A DNA stretch of 64,000 bases from Bog-473 sp036268485 (GTDB taxonomy: Bacteria; Actinomycetota; Acidimicrobiia; Acidimicrobiales; RAAP-2), in contig DATAUC010000038.1 of assembly GCA_036268485.1 (NCBI GenBank), positions 201,619-265,618 on the forward strand. Direction: 5' to 3'. Every line of letters starts with the position of its first letter. The first letter of the stretch is position 1. A program made the translations under genes and the position numbers. This document shows, piece after piece, positions 24,469-32,841 of the stretch. A model generated the notes under the pieces. The model saw only the letters and a program-made list of their open reading frames with translations, made no database searches and was not told the origin of the DNA.

Positions 24469-25737
24469 ATGGACGGCACCGACCAGGACGAGGTGCTGGA
24501 GCTCGAGACGGGTGACATTGCCGGTGGCGGAGGCTGTGTCGCTCGAGCTCCCGATGGTCGGGTCGTCTTCGTGCGGCACGCCCTCCCCGGCGAGCGCGTC
24601 ATGGCCCAGATCACCTCATCCACCACCTCCTTCTTACGAGCCGATGCGATTGAGATTCTGGAGGCCTCGGCCGACCGTGTGTCACCACCGTGTGTCTTCG
24701 CCGGTCCGGGCCGCTGCGGTGGCTGCGACTTCCAACACGTCAATGTGGCGGCGCAGCGGAAACTCAAGGCAACTCGGATCGCCGACCAGTTGCAGCGGGT
24801 GGCTGGCCTGGACCGCACCGTAGAGGTGGAGGCCGTCGAAGGTGGCGCCGACGGTCTGGGTTGGCGCACCCGGACCAGGCTGGCCGTCGACGACGAAGGA
24901 AACGTGGCCTTCCGCCGCCACCGGTCGCATGAGTTGGAATACGTCGACAGCTGCGCCATCTCGCATCCTGACGTCATGGCCACCGGCACCTTCCGGGCCA
25001 GGTGGTCCGGCGCCAGCGAGGTCGAAGTGGTCGTGACGCCCGAGAGCGCCGAGGCGATCGTCACCATGTACGCCGTTCCCAAGAGCCGGCCCCGCATGCC
25101 CGATGTCCGGGCCGGGGTCATCCACAACGGGCGGGTGCTGCACGGCCCGGGTGCCGTCCATGCGACCGTGCTGGACAAGACATTCGAGGTATCGCCCGGA
25201 GTGTTCTGGCAGGTCCACGTGGGCGCGGCCAAGGCCTTGGTGCTGGCCGTCCGCGAAGTTCTCGCGGCCCAGCCGGGCGACGACGTGGTCGACCTCTACG
25301 CCGGCGCGGGGCTGTTCTCGGTCTTCCTGGCTGAGGACGTCGGACACAAGGGATCAGTCCTGGCCGTCGAACGCGACCGGCGAGCCTGCGCCGACAACGG
25401 ATTCAACGGGCAGCGCTACGGGCAGTTGACGGTGAAGAAGGCCACGGTCACCAAAAACCTGGTGGAAAAGGGCATCGGGTCGCCCACACTCCTCGTGCTC
25501 GACCCGGCCCGAGAGGGTGCCGGCAAGGAGGTTATGACGGCGATTGACTCCCATGCTTCCACGTTGCGACGCGTCGTCTATGTGTCATGCGATCCGGCAT
25601 CGTTCAGTCGGGATGTCCGCGTCCTGCTCAACACCGGATGGACGTTGTCGTCCTTGCGGGCATTCGACATCTTTCCCATGACCGAGCACGTCGAATTGGT
25701 GGCCGCACTGGAGCCCCGGCGTGAGGTCGCCAACTAG
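24469..25737 (+). CDS. TrmA/RumA-family RNA (uracil-5-)-methyltransferase
   Basis: 422 residues. A TRAM domain occupies the first 60 residues (IAGGGGCVARAPDGRVVFVRHALPGERV). A partial iron-sulphur-type cysteine cluster follows in PPCVFAGPGRCGGCDFQHV. The methyltransferase core has the SAM motif VVDLYAGAGLFSVFLAE, the catalytic Cys in VVYVSCDPASFSRD and the base in FPMTEHVE. The family methylates C5 of specific uridines in tRNA or 23S rRNA; the exact target is not predictable here. The stop overlaps the converging CDF gene by 4 bases. Confidence 0.92.
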   Translation: MDGTDQDEVLELETGDIAGGGGCVARAPDGRVVFVRHALPGERVMAQITSSTTSFLRADAIEILEASADRVSPPCVFAGPGRCGGCDFQHVNVAAQRKLKATRIADQLQRVAGLDRTVEVEAVEGGADGLGWRTRTRLAVDDEGNVAFRRHRSHELEYVDSCAISHPDVMATGTFRARWSGASEVEVVVTPESAEAIVTMYAVPKSRPRMPDVRAGVIHNGRVLHGPGAVHATVLDKTFEVSPGVFWQVHVGAAKALVLAVREVLAAQPGDDVVDLYAGAGLFSVFLAEDVGHKGSVLAVERDRRACADNGFNGQRYGQLTVKKATVTKNLVEKGIGSPTLLVLDPAREGAGKEVMTAIDSHASTLRRVVYVSCDPASFSRDVRVLLNTGWTLSSLRAFDIFPMTEHVELVAALEPRREVAN

Positions 25738-26678
25738 AAGTGATGGCCTGATTCGTGATCTCGATGGCCCATTGCTTCAAGTTGCAGGGTGGAGTGTTCC
25801 ACGTCGAAGTGGCCAGCCAGACAACCCTGGAGGTGGTCGAGCACCCGGCCCGCTTCCCCACCGTTGATGCACTCGTCGGTCACGACGATGTGGGCGGTGA
25901 GGATGGGAAGGGATGACGTGAGTGTCCACGCATGAAGATCGTGCACTGAGGCCACTTCGGGCAATTCAAGAATGTGTTGGCGCACCTCATCGAGGTCAAT
26001 GGACTCAGGCGTGGCCTCCAAAAGAATGTGAACGGCCGGGCGCAGGAGCTGCACGGCGGCTTTGACCATGAGTGCGACCACCACCAACGACGCGATGGCG
26101 TCAGCCCGGCGAAAGCCCGTGACCACAATGATGATGCCGGCGATCACGGTGCCGATGAAGCCGTAGAGATCGGTCACGACATGGCGGTAGGCACCTTCCA
26201 CGTTCAGCGATTGCCGATTGGCTCGAGCCATGGTCACTGTGGCCGCCACGTTGACGGCGACGCCGATGCCGGCCACGACGATGAGGGCCTCACCGTGGAC
26301 GGACAGCGGGTGAATCAGCCGCTCGATCGATTCGAAGGTGATGAGCGCTCCCACCACCAACAGCGTGATGCCGTTGCCCACGGCGGCCAGGATTTCGGCC
26401 CGCTTCATGCCGAAGGTGTGTGAGCCCGTTTCCGGTCGTGCGGCCAGGTGGATGGCGTAGAGGGATCCGGCCAGGGCTCCAATATCGGCCAGCATGTGAC
26501 CGCCATCGGCCAACAGAGCCAGCGAATGTGACACGAAGGCCGAGATGACTTCAAAGATGAGAAACGCCACCAGGAGTATCAGGGTGGCGGTGAGGTATGA
26601 CCGATCGGCCTCGGAGGACACCACGTGCCCATGGGCGTGGCCAGGCGAGTCATGGTGGCCGTGGTCCTCAACCATCAT
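25734..26678 (-). CDS. Cation diffusion facilitator, zinc exporter (CzcD/ZitB-like)
   Basis: 314 residues from the ATG at 26678, which overlaps the ArsR stop by 11 bases. A His-rich cytosolic start (DHGHHDSPGHAHGH) is followed by six membrane helices. The transport site is formed by ADGGHMLAD in TM2 and HVVTDLYGF in TM5, both HxxxD, which is typical of zinc-transporting CDFs. The cytosolic C-terminal domain (VRQHILELPEVASVHDLHAW) is complete. Genetic linkage to a sensor with a zinc-type alpha-5 site supports efflux of Zn, possibly with Cd or Co. Confidence 0.93.
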   Translation of the reverse strand: MMVEDHGHHDSPGHAHGHVVSSEADRSYLTATLILLVAFLIFEVISAFVSHSLALLADGGHMLADIGALAGSLYAIHLAARPETGSHTFGMKRAEILAAVGNGITLLVVGALITFESIERLIHPLSVHGEALIVVAGIGVAVNVAATVTMARANRQSLNVEGAYRHVVTDLYGFIGTVIAGIIIVVTGFRRADAIASLVVVALMVKAAVQLLRPAVHILLEATPESIDLDEVRQHILELPEVASVHDLHAWTLTSSLPILTAHIVVTDECINGGEAGRVLDHLQGCLAGHFDVEHSTLQLEAMGHRDHESGHHF

Positions 26679-26997
26679 GGCTACCGCGGGTGATGTGGTC
26701 GGCGTGGGAGAGGACCTCTTCCACCAACCGCCGCACGTGGAGATCATCGGCCATGTAGAAGATCCGGTTGCCGTCGCGGCGCGTACGCACCAGTCGAGCC
26801 AGCCGCAACTTGGCCAGATGCTGCGAGACCCCGGCCGGCTGCGCGCCCACCAATTTGGCCAGCTCGTTCACAGAATGCTCGGAGTGCTGCAAGGCCCAGA
26901 TGATGCGCAAACGGGTCTCGTCGCCCAGGAGCTTCAGCATGTCGACCGCTGATTGGAACTCCTCCTGCGATGGAACCGTGCCTATCTGCGTAGTCAC
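26668..26997 (-). CDS. ArsR/SmtB-family metal sensor, zinc-type
   Basis: 109 residues from the GTG at 26997. The winged-helix domain reads LLGDETRLRIIWALQHSEHS and AQPAGVSQHLAKLRLARLVRTRRDGNRIFY. The C-terminal helix has D-L-H, ten residues, then H-A-D-H, an exact fit to the alpha-5 DxH(x10)HxxH zinc/nickel/cobalt site of SmtB, CzrA and NmtR. There is no alpha-3 ELCVCDL-type cysteine site. It should repress the overlapping CDF exporter gene until metal binds. The transcript may be leaderless (see 27004-27009). Confidence 0.92.
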   Translation of the reverse strand: MTTQIGTVPSQEEFQSAVDMLKLLGDETRLRIIWALQHSEHSVNELAKLVGAQPAGVSQHLAKLRLARLVRTRRDGNRIFYMADDLHVRRLVEEVLSHADHITRGSHDG

Positions 26998-27003
26998 GTA
27001 GAC

Positions 27004-27009
27004 AGCATA
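27004..27009 (-). promoter_or_regulatory. Candidate -10 element giving a leaderless arsR-CDF transcript
   Basis: TATGCT on the minus strand ends 6 bases before the GTG start of the ArsR gene. That spacing would put the transcription start at or next to the start codon, consistent with the lack of a Shine-Dalgarno sequence. Confidence 0.45.
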
Positions 27010-27031
27010 GCAAGCCTGCTCCGAGTCGGGG

Positions 27032-28204
27032 TTAGTGGCCTGCTGCCGTCGACGCCACGCTGGCGGTCACACCAGGGAATGCCTGATCGAGGCCGGCACC
27101 GAGCCCGACCGGCGTGGCATCTATGCCGAGACCCCAACGCAGCTGGGCCGTCACGGCCTGGTCGATCAGTGGCCAGGCCTTGGGCGGGGCAATGTCGGGA
27201 GCGCGGCAGCCGTCGGTGGCGATCTTTTGAAATGAAGCCGGCAGCTTGAGCGTCTTGATGAAGGCGACCAAGCCACCTTGGGCGGCCCCGATCGTGCAGG
27301 CATCGGCGAAGACGTTGTGACCGGCCTTGTCCACCAGGATCAACCGCTTCGAACCTTGGAGGGAGTTGTAGAGCTTCTTGGTGCCGGCGGGATTGACCAC
27401 CTTGTCGGCCGTCCCCTGCATGATCAGTCCGGGCTTGCCGACGGGTGGGGTGCCACCGGCCGGCGCCAGCCCGATGTACGTCCGCACGACCTTGCGGTCA
27501 GCAAAGGTGATGGCGGCGCCGCCTCCCGCAGAGTGACCCAGTGAAGCGACTCGGGTGAAATCGAGCTTGCCCGAGAGCAGATCATTGGGATCCGCGTTCA
27601 AGAAGCGGGCCACGGCCAGGGCCTGGGTCAGGTCGGCAATGTCGTTCTGCCCCTGCCCTACCGTGTTGCCGATGACTGCCTTGAGGTCGCGGGATCGATG
27701 GTCCGGCGCCACCACGACAAACCCCCACGTGGCCAGATGGTCAGTGAGAAAGGTGGATTGCTCGGGGTAGCCCCCGTAGCCGTGGCTGAACATCACGACC
27801 GGGAACGGACCGCTCTTGCTGATCGGCACATTCATGTAGGCGTCCGTTGGCAACGTCGTCGGCAGCGTCTTGGGCAGTCCGGCTGGGATCGGCGCCGTCG
27901 GCGATCCGGTGAACCAGCGCAACAGGTTGACGGTGTACTTCGGCTTACCGACCACGGACGATGCATCGACGGGATAGGTGATGACCAGCGTGTCGCCCTC
28001 GGGAGTGGTCTGGAAGGCGACTCCTGCCTTGTAGGGACCATCCTTGGCGAAGGCCGTGTAGGGATTGCCCTTTGGCACGGCCGGCTGGTGATCCGGCAAA
28101 CCCTTGGCCCCGGCCGGGAGCGCGCCTGCGCTGACGGCCACCCCGACCACTACGGCCAACGCAACAGTCGCCCTGCGAATGTACGGACTACCCAGTCGAT
28201 GCAT
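27032..28204 (-). CDS. Secreted alpha/beta hydrolase (chlorophyllase/dienelactone hydrolase-like)
   Basis: 390 residues from the ATG at 28204, chosen because it begins a good signal peptide (HRLGSPYIRRATVALAVVVG... ending AGALPAGA). The hydrolase core has VVMFSHGYGGYPEQSTFLTDHLATWGF, a nucleophile in ASLGHSAGGGAA, the acid in MQGTADKVV and the His in VDKAGHNVFAD. The order and spacing match platelet-activating-factor-acetylhydrolase/chlorophyllase-like exported esterases. The substrate is unknown. Confidence 0.85.
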   Translation of the reverse strand: MHRLGSPYIRRATVALAVVVGVAVSAGALPAGAKGLPDHQPAVPKGNPYTAFAKDGPYKAGVAFQTTPEGDTLVITYPVDASSVVGKPKYTVNLLRWFTGSPTAPIPAGLPKTLPTTLPTDAYMNVPISKSGPFPVVMFSHGYGGYPEQSTFLTDHLATWGFVVVAPDHRSRDLKAVIGNTVGQGQNDIADLTQALAVARFLNADPNDLLSGKLDFTRVASLGHSAGGGAAITFADRKVVRTYIGLAPAGGTPPVGKPGLIMQGTADKVVNPAGTKKLYNSLQGSKRLILVDKAGHNVFADACTIGAAQGGLVAFIKTLKLPASFQKIATDGCRAPDIAPPKAWPLIDQAVTAQLRWGLGIDATPVGLGAGLDQAFPGVTASVASTAAGH

Positions 28205-28272
28205 TGTGGCCCTCCCCGTGAACAACGGTTCGGAACTTAGGGCATGGCCGCCAACGATGCCGGGACGGTGGT

Positions 28273-28929
28273 CTAGCGGCTCACCGAGAGTTGACGGTCC
28301 CGATCGGTGGCCAACTCCGTCGTCTGTGACGAGACAGGTGCCACCAACAGAGCGGAGACCAGGTCGACCAGGTGGCTGGAGAAGAGACGGTCATCACGAT
28401 GCGGCCCGGACTGGGCGCGCCGGCCCAGTTCCACCGAGGCAAACCGGATGGCGGTGAACCGGCGGTGCAGCCGGTTGGCATCTTGGGCCAGATGGGGTTC
28501 CACCAGTGCCCGCCAGCGGTCTATGGACCGACTCGACCCGGCCACTGGGTTCGGCTCATAGGCGATGGGGTGGTTCATGAGCTCGGCGTTGATCTGAAGG
28601 TATTCAGGGCCGCCGTCCGCGTCGGCCAGCTTGGCAGCCAGGGGCATGACCAGCGCTTCGCTGAGGAGGCGAACGTCGTCACTCTGTTCCGCTTCGTACG
28701 CGTTCAAGAGGGCATGCCGGGCCCGGTCCACATCGGGATAGTGCTTGGCCAGTACGGCTCGCAGGATCCCGTCCCGACTCTCGAAGTGGTACTGCAACGC
28801 AACGGCGTTGCGCGCGCCGGAGGCTCGGCTGATCTCGCGCAGGCTGACCCGGTTGATACCGCTCGTGGCAAAGAGTCTTTCGGCCGCGGCGATGAGGGCC
28901 AGCCTGGTGGGTTCTGCGTCACGCGCCAT
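28273..28929 (-). CDS. TetR-family regulator
   Basis: 218 residues from the ATG at 28929, preceded by an AAGGAGG site 8 bases upstream. The HTH is TRLALIAAAERLFATSGINRVSLREISRASGARNAVALQYHF, of the type seen in regulators of lipid degradation. The C-terminal ligand domain is helical with no recognised subfamily mark. It is divergent from an acyl-CoA dehydrogenase gene; an inverted repeat in the 77-base shared region is a likely operator, so an acyl-CoA-type ligand is plausible. Confidence 0.88.
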   Translation of the reverse strand: MARDAEPTRLALIAAAERLFATSGINRVSLREISRASGARNAVALQYHFESRDGILRAVLAKHYPDVDRARHALLNAYEAEQSDDVRLLSEALVMPLAAKLADADGGPEYLQINAELMNHPIAYEPNPVAGSSRSIDRWRALVEPHLAQDANRLHRRFTAIRFASVELGRRAQSGPHRDDRLFSSHLVDLVSALLVAPVSSQTTELATDRDRQLSVSR

Positions 28930-28952
28930 TGGACCGCCTCCTTGGGCAGGGG

Positions 28953-28970
28953 TTACTCTGGCAATAGTAA
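28953..28970. promoter_or_regulatory. Inverted repeat between tetR and acyl-CoA dehydrogenase genes
   Basis: TTACT at 28953-28957 and AGTAA at 28966-28970 are perfect inverted arms with an 8-base spacer, an 18-base footprint normal for TetR. It lies 24 bases from the regulator start and 36 from the dehydrogenase start. Confidence 0.5.
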
Positions 28971-29006
28971 ATGATGCAACCGCATTAGTAGCAGAAAGGG
29001 CGCCAC

Positions 29007-30287
29007 ATGGGGTGGGATTTCTCGACCGAGCCGGAGTTTCAGGAGCTATTGGATTGGGTGGACACCTTCTGCCGGGAGGAGATCGAGCCGCTGGAGCTGG
29101 TGTTCCCCTTCGCCGTGCGGATGAAGGACCCCAAGATGAAGGCACTGGTCGACCCGCTCAAGGAGCAGGTGAAGGCCAAGGGGCTGTGGGCCATCTTCTT
29201 GGACAAGGACCTCGGCGGTCCCGGCTTCGGGCAGCTCAAACTCGCCCTGGTCAACGAGATCATCGGCCGCTACAGCAGCGCCCCCTCCATCTTCGGCTGC
29301 CAGGCCCCCGACACCGGCAACATGGAGCTGCTGGCGGCCTACGGGACCGATGAGCAGAAGGAGCGCTGGCTCTACCCGCTCCTCAATCAGGAGATCTGGT
29401 CGGCCTATTCGATGACCGAACCACAGGGTGGTTCCGATCCCGACCTCTTCCAGACCGTGGCCGTGCGCGACGGTGAAGAGTGGGTCATCAACGGTGAGAA
29501 GTGGTTCACCAGTGCGGGGCGCTACGCCGACATCATTCTGGTTATGTGCACCAACGGGATTTTCGTGGTTCCCCGCGACACGCCCGGTGTCGAGATCATG
29601 GAGTTCCCGCGCACCCACGACCACATCAAGTACCACGACGTGCGGGTGCCGCTTGACCACCTGCTCGGACCAGAAAACGGCGGCAAGGTGCTGGCTCAGC
29701 GCCGCTTGGGCGGCGGACGCATCCATCACGCCATGCGGGCCATCGCGCAGTGCAAGCGTGCCTTCGACATGATGTGCGAGCGGGCGTTAAGCCGCGAGGC
29801 CCACGGGCACGTCATCGCCGACCACCAGATGGTGCAGAGCGCCATCGCCGACTCCTACGCCGATATCAACATGCTCCGGCTCCTCGTGCTGTGGACGGCC
29901 TGGACCATCGACAACTCAAGCACGCAAGAAGCGCGTACGCAGATTTCAGCCTGCAAGTACACGGCCGCCAAGGTGCTGCGCGAGGTCAGCTACCGGGCCA
30001 TCCACATCTACGGCTCCCTGGGCGTGACCAACCTGACGCCCCTGCAAGCCATGTGGGCCAGCGCGCCAACCATGAGCGTGATGGACGGCGTCGACGAGGT
30101 GCACAAGGTGACGGTGGCTCGCAATGTCCTCAAGGGTTACGCGCCGCATGAGGGGTTCTGGCCCACGGAGTACCTGCCCGCCAAGCGGGCCCAGGCCCGG
30201 GAGAAATTCGCGGCGGCCATGGCCCTGGATCCCGATTTGGAGAAGTACGCCGACTTCATGGAGAAGAGGGTCAGCGCCGGTCATTGA
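29007..30287 (+). CDS. Acyl-CoA dehydrogenase
   Basis: 426 residues. The flavin/substrate loops are visible as YSMTEPQGGSDPDLFQT and WVINGEKWFTSAGRYADI, and RIHHAMRAIAQCKRAFDMM and IHIYGSLGVTNLTPL belong to the helical C-terminal domain. The catalytic Glu is expected in MDGVDEVHKVTVARNVL, which matches the ACAD10/11-type GxDE arrangement. It would introduce an alpha-beta double bond into an acyl-CoA using FAD. It is divergently paired with a TetR regulator. The next 437 bases have no supported gene. Confidence 0.92.
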   Translation: MGWDFSTEPEFQELLDWVDTFCREEIEPLELVFPFAVRMKDPKMKALVDPLKEQVKAKGLWAIFLDKDLGGPGFGQLKLALVNEIIGRYSSAPSIFGCQAPDTGNMELLAAYGTDEQKERWLYPLLNQEIWSAYSMTEPQGGSDPDLFQTVAVRDGEEWVINGEKWFTSAGRYADIILVMCTNGIFVVPRDTPGVEIMEFPRTHDHIKYHDVRVPLDHLLGPENGGKVLAQRRLGGGRIHHAMRAIAQCKRAFDMMCERALSREAHGHVIADHQMVQSAIADSYADINMLRLLVLWTAWTIDNSSTQEARTQISACKYTAAKVLREVSYRAIHIYGSLGVTNLTPLQAMWASAPTMSVMDGVDEVHKVTVARNVLKGYAPHEGFWPTEYLPAKRAQAREKFAAAMALDPDLEKYADFMEKRVSAGH

Positions 30288-30724
30288 GCCCGTGGCTCGC
30301 CGAGCATGAACATCACCCGAACACCGTGACACGAGAGCCCAATTTCATGGTGACGGTTCTGCGTATTCCATAGCTGCTCATTCCACCCGCACGTAGGGTC
30401 GGGATGACAGGCATTTCCGCTCCGGCCCCAGGTGGAGTGGGTCCAATTGAGAATGGAGTCGCACCTGTGATCCCTGTACTGCTCTTGGCCGTGGCCTTGT
30501 GCATCGCCCTCATACCGGAGCCGAGCCCCGCTCCGTAACCGAGCACCGCCGGGGTGGCCAGCCCCGAGGACCGCCGATCTGGGCGGTCCTGCGGCAAAAA
30601 ACTGTCCTGCTTTCGGCAAAAAAGATGCCCGGGTGACACCCCGGTGGCCTGAGGTACCTCCTACACTCACCTCCTGTTCCTGAGTTTCTGCTGGGAATGG
30701 CACAGTCAACGTACCTGGGGATGG
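30288..30724. other. 437-base intergenic region with hairpins and two A6 tracts
   Basis: No frame here has convincing coding character. The part nearest the downstream gene holds a perfect 9-base stem-loop (30567-30590), then GCGGCAAAAAA, then a second CGGCAAAAAA about 25 bases later, then an imperfect GC-rich hairpin near 30629-30646. No U-rich terminator tract follows the hairpins on the plus strand. It could be the terminator of the dehydrogenase gene or a structured leader of the secreted protein at 30725. I recognise no known riboswitch class. Confidence 0.5.
30567..30590 (+). other. Perfect 9-base-pair stem-loop
   Basis: AGGACCGCC (30567-30575) pairs perfectly with GGCGGTCCT (30582-30590) around the loop GATCTG. 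It is 135 bases upstream of the SGNH-like gene and is followed by an A-tract and not a U-tract. Confidence 0.55.
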
Positions 30725-31621
30725 GTGAGGGTGAGTATCCGGATCAGGCGGCAGATGGCGAGGATCAGCACGGCCGGCCTGGGCTTCGTGATCGTGGCCG
30801 CCATGGTCGTGGCGTCGGGCACCACCGGCGCGGCCGCCGCCGCTCCTGACTACTACCTGGCCGTGGGAGGGTCTGGATCCATCGGCTTTCAGCCCACGGC
30901 GCAGCGGCCATTGGGCCAACCGACCGATGCTGGCTACGCCAACGATCTCCTCAAAACAGAGGCGGCCCGCTGGTCCAACCTCAAGCTGCTCCAGATCGGC
31001 TGCCCGGGTGAGACGACAGCCGATGCCCTCCTGGGAAGCGGACCTTGCCACTATGCGCTCGGGTCGCAGCTGGCCACCGCCGTCTGGATGCTGCGTCTGC
31101 ACACGTCGACCGTTCTCATCACCGTCGACCTGGGCTTCAATGACATTGTGCCCTGCCTGGAGCGCCATCAAGTCGACGAACCCTGTGTCGATCGTGCCCT
31201 CACCCAGGTACACACGCAACTGCTCGCCACCCTCACGTTGCTCAAGACGGTCGCCGGGCCGAACGCGCGCATCGTCGGCGTGGACCACTATGACCCCTAC
31301 CTGAGCGCCTATCGCGATGGGCCATCGGGCCAGACCTTCGCCCGATCGACTCTCGACGTCATTTCACGGCTCGACGACACCATGCAGGACGACTACGCCG
31401 CCGCTGGTATTCCCATGGCCGACGTGGCCAGCGCCTTCCATATGGACGACGTCACCCCGACGCCCCTCCCCGACGGCGAGGTGGTTCCCCGCAATGTGGC
31501 CGAAGTGTGTGACTTGACGTGGAAGTGCGCTCCCCGCCCACTGGGGCCGAACCCGCACCCCGATGATGAGGGCTACCGGGCCATTGCCGAGGCCATCAGC
31601 GACACCCTCGGAGCCCACTAA
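30725..31621 (+). CDS. Secreted SGNH/GDSL-like hydrolase with altered GDS motif
   Basis: 298 residues from the GTG at 30725, with a signal peptide (IRIRRQMARISTAGLGFVIV... AGAAAAA). The SGNH fold is suggested by block I LAVGGSGSIGFQPT, block III VDLGFNDIVPCL (the Asn of SGNH) and block V NPHPDDEGYRAIAEAI (Asp/His). In block I the usual GDS is GGS (48-50); the Ser remains but the Asp is lost. Cysteine pairs (IGCPG...GPCHY, VPCLE...EPCVD) suit an exported protein. It is probably an extracellular esterase; activity is uncertain. Confidence 0.72.
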   Translation: MRVSIRIRRQMARISTAGLGFVIVAAMVVASGTTGAAAAAPDYYLAVGGSGSIGFQPTAQRPLGQPTDAGYANDLLKTEAARWSNLKLLQIGCPGETTADALLGSGPCHYALGSQLATAVWMLRLHTSTVLITVDLGFNDIVPCLERHQVDEPCVDRALTQVHTQLLATLTLLKTVAGPNARIVGVDHYDPYLSAYRDGPSGQTFARSTLDVISRLDDTMQDDYAAAGIPMADVASAFHMDDVTPTPLPDGEVVPRNVAEVCDLTWKCAPRPLGPNPHPDDEGYRAIAEAISDTLGAH

Positions 31622-32841
31622 CCGGCAGAGACATCGACTCCGACGGGCACGTAGACCGGTTCGGCCGGAGCCGGAGTGGGAGTCGTCATCGGCGCCGGGT
31701 CCGCTGACGGCGGGGTGGACCGCCAAGGGATGCGCGAACGCCCCGTCAGTGGCTTGGCCAATGGGGTGCGCGCCAACAGCTCCGTCAAGCCGACGCACGC
31801 CATGAAGACAAAGACGAGCGTGATGATGCAGATGATGGGCCACGGCACGAATTTGTCTACGTGACGCCATCCCAACCATGTGAGCGAGACGATGAAGATC
31901 ATCTGGGCCAGGTAGACGCCGTAGGAATTGTCCGACCCCGATTGCACCAGGGACCGGGTCCGCGGCGTCCGGCGATGGTCGACCAGCCACACGCCGATGA
32001 GATAAATGCTGGCGATGGCCCCGATATTGAAGGGGATCACGATGGGCTGGAAGGGATCCGAACTGGAGCCGAACCACGACACCACGTGGTAGACGGCCAG
32101 GTAGTACCACCCTTCGGCCAACAGCGCGCTGGCCACGGTGAAGCCCACGACCAGTCGAACGTGACCGACGAGCCAGGCGTGCACCTCATTGAGATGAAGC
32201 GCCACCACCATGCCGGCAATCAAATAGAACTGGTACGACGTCACCTCACGCGAGGCCCAGAAGCCGCGCATCCAGTGGGGAAAGACGCCCCAGTGCATGA
32301 GTGAGACCAACAAGAGCTGCAGGGCCGCACTGGCCGCCAGCAGGGCGCCGTGGTGCCCGACCGTCTTGCGCAGAAGGAGGAGCAGGAGCGGGAAGATGGC
32401 GTAGAACTCGAGCAGGACGACCAGGTAATAGAGCTGGTAGTAGCCCGATCCGACCAGATAGAAGAAGTGATTGGCCGCGGTTGAAGGCGAGTAGGTGCCA
32501 TTGGGCAGGGTGAAGAAGAAGTAGATGACCGTCCAGCAGAGGTAGGGCACCCCCACCAGCAGGAAGCGACGCGTGGCGAAGCTGCGGAGGTTCACCCGCA
32601 TGGAGTCACGGAAGCTGTAGGTCAACATGCAGGCCGAGACGAAGAGGAAGGCCTCCCGGGTCACATGCAACAACATGAGAGCGGCGCCCACCGTGATCCC
32701 GGTACCGACAGCGGCGAAGGCAATGAGCGTATGCGTCGACACGACGCCCGCCTGCTTGACCGGCCGCATGGCGTCAATGTGGTCGAGCCGCTGGCGCGTG
32801 CCACGGACCGGCTCGGCTGGAATGAGAGGGGACTCGTCCAT
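31618..32841 (-). CDS. Membrane acyltransferase-3 family protein
   Basis: 407 residues from the ATG at 32841, which shares one base with the TGA of the acyl-CoA synthetase gene. About ten to eleven membrane helices are seen. The catalytic-type His in the first helix region is in VVSTHTLIAFAAVG, and an Arg-rich inner loop follows at SFRDSMRVNLRSFATRR. The family (OafA/OpgC-like) moves acyl groups onto sugars, lipids or other small molecules at the membrane. It is the last gene of the operon with a ComA-like enzyme and an acyl-activating enzyme. The Pro-rich C-tail is cytosolic or disordered. Confidence 0.83.
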   Translation of the reverse strand: MDESPLIPAEPVRGTRQRLDHIDAMRPVKQAGVVSTHTLIAFAAVGTGITVGAALMLLHVTREAFLFVSACMLTYSFRDSMRVNLRSFATRRFLLVGVPYLCWTVIYFFFTLPNGTYSPSTAANHFFYLVGSGYYQLYYLVVLLEFYAIFPLLLLLLRKTVGHHGALLAASAALQLLLVSLMHWGVFPHWMRGFWASREVTSYQFYLIAGMVVALHLNEVHAWLVGHVRLVVGFTVASALLAEGWYYLAVYHVVSWFGSSSDPFQPIVIPFNIGAIASIYLIGVWLVDHRRTPRTRSLVQSGSDNSYGVYLAQMIFIVSLTWLGWRHVDKFVPWPIICIITLVFVFMACVGLTELLARTPLAKPLTGRSRIPWRSTPPSADPAPMTTPTPAPAEPVYVPVGVDVSAG

